Positions 55,736-64,000 of a stretch of 64,000 nt of DNA are shown here, in pieces; positions within the stretch are counted from its first letter, which is position 1; each line of letters begins with the position of its first letter. Location of the stretch: positions 2,356,001 to 2,420,000 of the forward strand of contig NC_089391.1 of NCBI RefSeq assembly GCF_003171515.1, given 5' to 3'. A program made the position numbers and the translations under genes. Source of the DNA: Pyrenophora tritici-repentis (taxonomy: Eukaryota > Ascomycota > Dothideomycetes > Pleosporales > Pleosporaceae). Below the pieces are notes generated by a model. It saw only the letters and a list, made by a program, of their open reading frames with translations, was not told where the DNA came from and did no database searches.

Positions 55736-58700
55736 CTAACCATCCGTCTTCTTCTTCCCCTTGAGCTTCCCAAAAGCCCCAAACCCAAACTTCCACCCCT
55801 TGATGCGAATGCTCCAAATGAAAAAATACACCAACGCCCAATTACTAATGCAAAACGCCAAAAAGATGCCAAAGTTACGCCACTTGTCGCTAGCCTTGAC
55901 GTGGAGAGTAGAAAGATAGTCATCACCAACACTATAAGGACAGTACTGGCACCCAGTCGTAGCATCGGGGTTAACAAGGTATCCCGCCGCTTGCGAGGCA
56001 AAGCTACCAGCATAAGACGAGCACGTCTGGCCCGGGGGCGCGTCGAAAACGGCCGTCTCGCTCTCCCGACACTGAACTGGGATACCGGTTAAGGTAGCTG
56101 AGAGAACGCCGCCGATCCAGTACGTGGATGGGTTGAGGTAGTAGATCCAGTATCTCCAGAACGCAGGCATCATATCATACGGGCGTACGATTCCGTTGAA
56201 CAGACCAAACATGACGAAGAAGAACGGGAGGACGTTTGAAATGACGGTGAAGCTGGGTGCGAAGGCGCAAATCCACTGGCCCCATGACGAGATGAAGATG
56301 AAGAAGAGCATCGTCATCAAGAAAACGTACCCGGATGATGCGCTGTCTGTTGGCATGCCGGTGGGGAAATACCAGAGCACAAAGTATAGCACGCTGGATA
56401 CGATGGCGATAGGGACTTCGGCAACGACTTGAGCAGTGGTGAATGCAACCCAGCCGTATATGCGCGATGGGAGTTCTCGTGCTTGCCACAGTGCCATGTT
56501 TTGGTAGAATTTGGGTACCACGGCGTTGACAATGGTGGGCGGGATGAGGATGATTAAGAAAGGACTGAACATGCGGTTCTGCAGGTCGCCGACACTGTTG
56601 CCGAGTTGCCAGAAGGTGAAACCGTTGAAGATTCCGATGATGACCGCGACGAAGAGTTTTCCGTAGAGGTAAGAAGGGTCGCGCCAGTATTGCGTAAAGG
56701 TACGTTTGGTAAGCATGGTGGTTTGCTCCCATGTAGAGGCCGCAAACTCTGACTCCTCCTCTGCGCCTCCATCCTGTTTTTGGCTTGCAACGGCCTTGCT
56801 GCGGTCTGCCTTGATGCGTTCAATTTCCTTGAGCATCGCCGCGTTGTTGTCAGAGTTGAGCCATTCCTCGTTCCAGTTGATCTTGCTACCGTCCTTGCGT
56901 TTGATGGGCTTCGCCGCAGTCTCTAGGATGAATTCTGCGACGTTCTTGCTCGGTGGGCATTTTACGCCGCGGTCCCCAAAGTACTTGATTACATCCGAGC
57001 CATTCTCGCCTACGGGTCCGAAGTAGAATGTGTTTCCGCCGGGGTTGAGGGCAAGTATCATGTCGAATTGCTGAATAAGCACACTGCTCGGCTGATGAAT
57101 GGTGCAAAGGATAGCTTGACCTGCCTGTGCGAGCTTCTTTAGAAACTGAACGATTGAGTATGCGGAGTTGCTGTCGAGACCACTAGTGGGCTCGTCGAGG
57201 AAGAGAAGTAGCGAGGGTTTCGCGGCGAGTTCGACACCGATCGTCAGACGCTTCTTTTGCTCGACACCTAAGCTCGAAACCAGTGCATCTTGAATCTCTT
57301 GCAGCTCAAGTAGGTCGATGATCTTGTTGACGTAGTCGAGCTTCTCCTGCCTAGGGATCTTCTTGTCTTGACGGAGAATAGCCGAGAATTCAAGGGCTTC
57401 GCGAATTGTCGCAGTGCCATCATGAAGATCCATCTGCTCACAAAAACCAGTACCTCGTTGGAAAGACTTTCCAAGGCCCAAGCCATCTACAAGAAACTCT
57501 CCAGACACCACACCACTCGTTTGGCGTTGCGATAGAGTGTTGAGTAGGGTAGACTTGCCAGCACCAGAGGCACCGACCAAAGCAATCATGACGCCTGGCT
57601 TTGCGTATCCATTGACTTTGTTCAGTAGCTTGCGTTCGCCTCCCTGGTAAGGAACGGTATATTCGACATCGCTCCAGGTAAAGACACTCTCACTGCTCGA
57701 GATGGACTCCAGTGTCTCCTCTTCGTGTGCAGCGGTGTCAGAAGAGCTTGAGGTAGACTCGCCCGCAACGACCTGCTCCTCGTCGGCAGGAGCCTCTTCC
57801 TTTACAGCCTGTTTCGCACGCTTGTTCTTGGCAAAGACCAGCGCACCGCCACCTGACTGCACAAAAGAGACAGTCTCGGTTGCAATCACCGTCACCAAAA
57901 GATAGAGAATCGTGAAGGCAATAAGGACACCAAAGTTGCGCCAGAGATTCGATCTCGAATAGCTGAAAGACACATCGAGATAGTCCGCGCCAGACACGGT
58001 GTTCGAGTTTGGTGACGCACCCGTCAAGCTGCATCCCTGATACGCGGCGTCAACACCCGGTCCCTGAGGTACCAATTGACCCGGGGCGCACTCCATGATT
58101 CGATCAGAGAACTCATTCGTCAATACCGCTTCGAAGGAGTACCCTACGGGGTTGACCCAATAGAGCCATCCGAACCAAATATATTTAGTCAATAAGTCTG
58201 GTTTGGGGATAACGTAGCCGGTGTATATGATGAGAAGGTTGAGAGCGAGACCGGCGAATCGGACAGCGTCGTCGATACTAGGCGAAAGTGCGGCAAACAT
58301 GCGGTAAAGTGTCGTGATGCAAAAAGTGGTGACGTAGATGAATAAGAAGTAGATGAAGAACTTGGAAACGTCCACATCAAGTCCAGTCATGAAGTACATT
58401 ATAATTGCTAGACACATTAGTAAATGCCGTATGAGAGGATAGAAAGCGAAACTTACAGAACGGTATCACTTGTGCAAGAAGCAACGGAAAGTCCTGCAGT
58501 ACACGTGCAATTACCACGGCACTAGGTCTGTAGAAAGCATAGTCCTCATGCCTCTTGACCACATTTCGGCCAGATACAGCCTTCATGAGTTCCGATAGCT
58601 GGAGCCAACCTAAAAACAGAATAGAGAAGAAGCCGGAACCACCTCGCGAGAAGGCTCCCGACGTGTCAAGTGCTTGACCGTAGAACAAGGAGCCGACAAT

Positions 58701-60419
58701 GAGACCGTTGGAGAGAATGATGAAGAATTTCGTGTAGAGAGTGGTTTTGTCGCCCCATGTCAACCAGAACTCTCTTTGCGTGCAGGCAAGCACCTGTCGC
58801 ACAAAAGAGACGGTAAAAGGGCTCTTCTTGCGCACAGTCTTGCTCTTGCTTTCACGCACTGCTCCTTCAAACTCTTTTGCTTGCACGAAGTCACTCCTCT
58901 CCAAGTCGCTCTCGTACTCTCCAACCTCTCTCAACACGCTCTTGTACATTCCACTCTCTCTGAATGCCTTCTCAAGCTCCTCTGCCGTTCTCGGTGCCTT
59001 GTCCTCAAATCCAGGACGGAATTGGCGCTCCGTGGGGTCAGTGACAGCGGTGAGAAAGTCAGCAGTGGTCTGGCGTTCAGGGCATTTGAAGCCAAGATCC
59101 TCAAAGTATTGCTTTGCAGCACGTGCGGGTCCCTGGTAGATGCAACGACCGGCATCGATGACCATGACCTTGTCCATGACTTCGTAGATCTGTTCTCCCG
59201 CCTGGTAGAGCGTGACGAGTGTGGTGCGGTTGCTAATGTCGGTCATAATGCGCAGTGACTTTGCATAGTCGAGAGCAGTACTGGCATCGAGCCCACGGGT
59301 GCTATTGTCCCAACAGACGACTGTGCTTTTCGTGGCGAGAGTCTCCGCGATGGAGACACGTTTGCGCTCACCTCCACTGACACCCCTGACATATTCATCT
59401 CCAACCTTTGTGTATTTGGTGTGAGATATACCAAATACCTTGAGGAGCGCATCAAGTATGATAGGAATCTCATGTTTTTCGTGCTTTTTCGTTTTGGTAG
59501 TGAGGGCAAACTTGAGCGTCTGCCAAACATTGAGATCGGCCATGTGAGAGTCATCTTCGGGGTTGTAATTGACCTCACCCCTAAACTGCTTCTTCTGCTT
59601 GTCGGCTGGTATACCGCCGTATGAAACGTCACCTTCGACTGCAGCGTAACTCTCCCGGTTATTCGCGATGGCCTTGAGGAAGGTCGAACATCCGGATCCA
59701 GGACGTCCCAGCACAAGCATCATCTCTCCATCCTTGACCACGCCAGTGAAGTCGTTTATGAGTGTCCTCATCTGCTTGTGCTTCCCAAACTTGAGCGCCG
59801 GAACGAAGTTTGAGACGATGCGGTAAAGATCGGGACCGAAGGTGCCCAAGACTGCATCAGGCAGAGTTCTGGCGAATGAAGCTGTAGACCCTACGCCTTT
59901 GACGGTGAGGTTCTTATAGATGACACCAACTTTCTTCGCTGATTGGCCATCCTTGCGTTTCTCAAAGTGCCCTTCACGCATGAACTTGTCGAGCTCGAAG
60001 TCATCCTCCTTTTCATCTCCCGCGGCGTTGCCAGGCTCTTCAGGCTCATTGTCATGCGTATGCTGGCGTGTGGCTCGATGTTGGTTATGGCGTGTACTAA
60101 TCCTGCTCGCGGTCCTCGAAAGGGCATTCGATCGCTGTGACTGTGCACCATGTGATTTTGATTTGGAGAGTGATGCAAGCTCTCCTCGCAATACCTCCAG
60201 ATCCTGTTCAGCTGCATGTGTGTCTAGCCTTCCAGCATCACGTTCGCCCCACGTCCCAGAACGTGAAAGGCGCTTTCTGTTGGGGCTGTTGGGACTGTCG
60301 TCATCGCTTTGGTCATCCGAACCGGCGACCTCTTCTCTGCCATTGCGGATGTAGTCGTCTTCGTGCCATGGATTCCGGCGACTGTCTCGTTCTGCGGGTG
60401 CAATTGCGGATCCCCACAT
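55736..60419 (-). CDS. PDR-type ABC-G transporter, full length
   Basis: This is a plasma-membrane pleiotropic drug resistance pump. Exon 1 is 60419..58457 and exon 2 is 58407..55736, giving 1544 residues; the intron lies within the first membrane domain (donor GTAAGT, branch TTACTAAT). The order is NBD1-TMD1-NBD2-TMD2. NBD1 has the degenerate Walker A GRPGSGCSTF (Cys for Lys, normal for PDR) and signature VSGGERKR. NBD2 has the canonical GASGAGKST (about 930) and LGVEQKKRLTIGVEL. Further motifs are LLLFLDEPTSGLDS and CTIHQPSS. The Cys-rich loop before the last helix (CQYCPYSVGDDYL) is typical of Cdr/Pdr5 pumps. The long Ser/Arg/Gln N-terminus is disordered. Specificity (efflux or lipid transport) cannot be inferred. 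Confidence 0.95.
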
Positions 60420-61302
60420 GGTGTAGGTGTATTATAAAGAACGTAGTTTGGCAACGAACAGCCACACAAAGAGAATGCGAAGGAATTGCAAACAGAAATG
60501 GATAGAGGGTGCAGCAAAGAGGTCACTTGCACCGGAGGAGTAAAAAACGCGTCTTGATTGTTGTTTCTTGTGACGAAAAAAGTACTAGGCCCTTGAGTCC
60601 GGGGCTACAGGACATACATGTTGACAAATCCGAGCAGCAGAAGACATCGGAGTCGGAGCTAAAGCGGTAACTTCGTCATTTATAAGCTTTGATACCGATT
60701 GGAGCGGTGCCAAGGAACTAGATAGCCCACACAGATTGTGGGTAGTACGAAATGTGACGTCTGTGTGCATTACCAATCACAGATGACACTTTTCGCACGC
60801 GATTCTGGCGTACAAAATCTCGTACGCACGGCTACATGTCCACTGTTTACAGTCCCTGCATGTCCCCTTGGCAAACACGAGTCAAATTTGCCTGTATGAA
60901 GTGGATTGAATGGCAAACCTGACATGTGCAACACCTAGGCGAAGCATCCATGTCAGTCTGCGCTAACGAGGCGGCATTGGCGCATCCTCCGCGGAGCTGG
61001 TCCGATACAAATCGGGCGCCACATCTTGTCACTCGGCTGCATTAAGAGCGCGGCCGGTGCCATCTGCCGTGTCGCCTATATGCAGGTGCAGGGTGGTTGC
61101 GTACAAAGAGGAAACAATGATTTGATTACTAATTCTCAAACATGTACATTATGCATTTATCCAAGGGACATGTATTCTAGAAGCTTTCCTTCAAGGGGCA
61201 TCTAATCTATTTGAGGGGTATTCGCTGTCAGAGTCGTCGTCAAGTGTATGTGTATGGGACCGCTCGTTGTTCTACACCGTGCTCGATCGCACCTGGCATC
61301 GT
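60420..61302. other. Intergenic, 883 bp; ABC transporter promoter
   Basis: This is upstream sequence of the transporter and the 3' flank of GPD1. No gene or clear regulatory motif was recognised. Confidence 0.4.
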
Positions 61303-62602
61303 CTAAGGCTTCTTCTCGATGAGCTGAGGAATGTCCTCGGGCTTATTCTTGCCCTCCAGGATGTTGTACACGGCGGTGAAGAGGGGGAAATCGTCCTCCA
61401 TACCCTCAGCCTTCAAGAACTCGTTCACCTCGTAGGCGGTACTAGTGCCCTGAAGCTTCTGGCCATTGAGCTCCGATTGCTCGATCTCGTAGATTGTCTT
61501 TCCACGCTCAACAGCCATCTTCGCACAGCGAAAGTTACGGCCACCCATGCATGAAGTGATGACATCTGCCACACCGCAACTTTCTTCGGTAAAGGTGCTG
61601 GTACGGGCGCTCTCTCCGAAGAAGGCTTTGCCAAACTTGACCATCTCCATGATACCAACACGCATGACAGCAGCTTTGGCGTTGTCTCCCCAACCCAGAC
61701 CGTCCACAAAGCCCGCTGCGAGGGCGATGATGTTCTTGAGCGCTCCGCCAAGCGAGACACCAGCGACGTCGTTGACTATATGGACGTGGAAGTAGGGACG
61801 GTGGAAGAGCTTGCGGACATTGTCATGCGACAGAGGGGGGTACTCGCTGGGCAGAGGCGTCAGTCGTGCCGACCGCTTGCTGGGCTGCGACTTGCTCGGA
61901 TCGATGAGATCGACTTGAGCAGTGAGGTCGATCATGGAAGAAGTCGGCGACCCACTTGGGGTGGGGTTGCGCGAATCCATCGGTGGCGGATCGTATGCCA
62001 CAGTCGTCTCCGAGTACTTTTCTTGAGCAATCTCAGAAGCAATGTTCGCTCCTGAAAGAGCCCCACAGTATATGTTGAGGGTCATGCCGATGGTCTCCGA
62101 CATGAGCCGAATGCCCTTCTCACTAACATCGACACCCTTTGTGCAGCAGATAGCTCGCGCATAAGGGAGAATCTTTCCAACCAGCTGTTGGCTTGATCGG
62201 GCAATAAATTGATGCGGCAGCACAAAGATGAGCATGGTCGAGTCTTTGCAGGAGTCGGGTAGGTCGGGGTTGGCGACCACGTTGGACGGGAGGGTGATAT
62301 TTGGCAGGTACTTGACGTTTTCGTGAACCCTGTTGATGATGCCGGAGAGCTTCTCAGGCTTGTCGGAGCCGTTGTAGTGGGGGGAGTCCTTTGGTAATGT
62401 GTACTCCTCTTCGAAGACCCACATCTGGACCGTCTCTTCGAACAGAGTCGGATTCTCCTTGACATTCTCAGCGACGAGTTTGGCCATGGTAGTGCCCCTA
62501 GACCAGTGAGCTCATGTTTGCAATTGCCGTATAGACTACGCACCAGTTGCCGGAGCCAACTACCGTGACTTTGTGCTTACGTCCAGCACTGAGAGTCGCC
62601 AT
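61303..62602 (-). CDS. GPD1: NAD+-dependent glycerol-3-phosphate dehydrogenase
   Basis: The enzyme reduces dihydroxyacetone phosphate to glycerol 3-phosphate, for osmolyte glycerol and lipid synthesis. Exon 1 is 62602..62544 and exon 2 is 62497..61303, giving 417 residues. The intron (donor GTGCGT) splits the NAD-binding loop GSGNWGTT (16-23). Other motifs are [51 protein letters not shown] and [20 protein letters not shown] (catalytic Lys region). A Ser/Pro insert (about 190-230) typical of filamentous fungi interrupts the family sequence. An in-frame upstream ATG at 62767 could add 55 Arg/His/Ser-rich residues resembling an organelle presequence. Confidence 0.93.
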
Positions 62603-63641
62603 GGTTCTGAATTTGTATCCTCTGGGTTGAGAATTGATGGTATGAGATATGTAGGAGGGTACTACAATGCGCTTATGTATGGCTCGGAGTTGGTGCGGCC
62701 TTGTAACGTAGTAGGTAGGTGAGTGTGACGCGAGCAACAAGAGTTTCGTGGGTCTCAAGATAGCCACTTTATATGAGTCCTATCGGGCCTGTGGGCAGTC
62801 AGTAAGAGAGTAAGAGAGGAATTGCTCTAGCCACATTTCGGCTCTTGGAGCAAGTGTAACGCACCCCTCGTACGAATCGGCAAAGACCGAGGCAGCTTGT
62901 GATGCGGCAATGCTGGAAAAATCTTGCCAAGTGGGAGATGGCGGTGACAACGTCTTGGTGTTACTGAATTGGACGAAGGTGTAAAATACGTGTCTGAGCG
63001 ATGGCGCAGTTGTTGGGGGTTGAAAAGCTAGCTATGCAAGTCGGATGTTTTTCAATGGTCGTCTTCCGTCATGGGCATGGGTCCCAGTTGCTGCAGCACG
63101 CTTATCCTCCAGTCGGTCGATCAGCTTGCACAATTGACCAATCGTCACGAAGGAGTCGCTCTTGGCAAGTCACAACATCAACACAGCTTGGGGTATACCT
63201 GGGTAGCCGACGGGTGACAGGTCGTCTGCGCGCGCATGGTGCACTGCTCGGCAACTGCTTCAGCCATGACTTGACTCGACCTTGCACATGATGGTACCGT
63301 TGGGCGCACATACGTCAGATCTAGAGCACGCGACACAGCACAGACGCGACAAAGTCATAACCTAACGGCGGAAATGGTAGTATTGGGTATTACAAGTCGT
63401 GTGTCCTTTCATAACATCGCATTAAGTATCCTCCTAGAATGCTCTCCTTCCATCCGCAGCAGTGGTGAACAAGTAAACCCCATGTAGATAGCTGTCAAAG
63501 CAATGTGCTGCCAATGCTGAAACACTGTAAACGCTTCACCGCATGTGGTGTCGCCTTGCTGATATCCGTGACGATTCTCACCCTCTCTTCATCACCGTCC
63601 AACTGGGACCGGCCCGAACTCCCCCCAACAGTGCTGGCGCT
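62603..63641. other. Intergenic, 1.0 kb
   Basis: This is the GPD1 promoter and the 3' flank of the GPI-anchored protein gene. No further gene is supported. The minus-strand frame reading back from GPD1 exon 1 to 62767 is discussed under that gene. Confidence 0.4.
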
Positions 63642-64000
63642 TTACAAGACAAAGCCGAAGATGGCAAGAAGACCACCAGCAAGAGCAGGTGTGCCGTACT
63701 GGGCGAGAGTAGCAGCCGCGTTGCCGGCAGGTGCGGTAGAGGCCGAGGGGGTCGGCGAGGCTCCAGAAGAAGAGCCGCCGGTAGATGAAGGCTTGCTGCT
63801 GGCAGAAGCAGAGGCAGAGCTTCCTCCTGAGTTGCCGTTACCCGCGTTGGTCGCGTCGGTAGTGGTGAGGTTACCACACAGGTTATCGCGCGCCTGGATG
63901 CACTGGAACTGGGCAGCATCGTCGGAGCCGCTTGCGGTAATGCACTGGTCATACCAGACGCGGCACATTTGGCCGGGTACTGTCTGCTGGTATTTACTCA
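63642..64000 (-). CDS. GPI-anchored cysteine-rich surface protein, 5' part outside the window
   Basis: The C-terminal 119 or so residues are visible. The frame enters at base 64000 as KYQQTVPGQMCRVWYDQC and continues through FQCIQARDNLCGN. This Cys spacing resembles the fungal secreted DUF7707 family. It is followed by a 50-residue Ser/Gly/Ala/Pro spacer suited to O-mannosylation and by a hydrophobic end (LAGGLLAIFGFVL). A Gly-Asn-Ala-Ala cleavage (omega) site precedes the hydrophobic tail, the layout of a GPI signal. The likely place is the cell wall or plasma membrane. The signal peptide lies outside the window. Confidence 0.78.
   Translation of the reverse strand, partial: SKYQQTVPGQMCRVWYDQCITASGSDDAAQFQCIQARDNLCGNLTTTDATNAGNGNSGGSSASASASSKPSSTGGSSSGASPTPSASTAPAGNAAATLAQYGTPALAGGLLAIFGFVL

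Overview
The window is nuclear DNA of a filamentous ascomycete (Pezizomycotina). Genes are dense, lie on both strands, and carry short GT..AG introns of about 45-60 nt, often with a CTAAC/CTGAC-like branch site. The gene content is typical of such fungi: a PDR-type ABC transporter, a DUF6604 protein, a GPI-anchored cysteine-rich protein and a Kip2-type kinesin. A dothideomycete is my best guess, but that is inference.

Layout. 1-6 kb: a truncated secreted copper amine oxidase and several small orphan genes, at least one with a broken frame. 6.5-31 kb: core cell biology, namely CDC6, COQ10, the tRNA m3C methyltransferase TRM140, the UPR sensor IRE1, chaperonin CCT2, splicing factor SAD1, rRNA-processing UTP13, an unknown membrane protein, and a Kip2/KipA-like kinesin. 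32-39 kb: a fucosyltransferase-like membrane protein, a GST-kappa/DsbA-like protein and a DUF6604 protein. 39.3-45.5 kb: three genes that together form a mycosporine (UV-sunscreen) pathway: an ATP-grasp ligase (MysC type), a catechol-type O-methyltransferase, and a sugar-phosphate cyclase (MysA/DDGS type). 46.5-54 kb: three non-catalytic 20S proteasome beta subunits (beta4, beta6, beta7), with enolase and an HCNGP/SAP30BP-like factor between them. 54-64 kb: an NAD-dependent epimerase, a full-length PDR transporter, NAD-glycerol-3-phosphate dehydrogenase, and the 3' end of a GPI-anchored protein gene.

The most interesting region is the mycosporine locus. The cyclase would make demethyl-4-deoxygadusol from a C7 sugar phosphate, the methyltransferase would give 4-deoxygadusol, and the ATP-grasp enzyme would attach one amino acid. 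No second ligase (MysD) or NRPS (MysE) is present, so a mono-substituted mycosporine is predicted. The methyltransferase is of the catechol-OMT class, which differs from the cyanobacterial MysB as I remember it.

Several genes (COQ10, the fucosyltransferase-like gene, two orphans) have breaks in conserved frames. Two of these fall in homopolymer runs, so assembly indels are as likely as true pseudogenes. Exon coordinates below were derived by hand from splice consensus, reading phase and protein conservation. No database search was possible.
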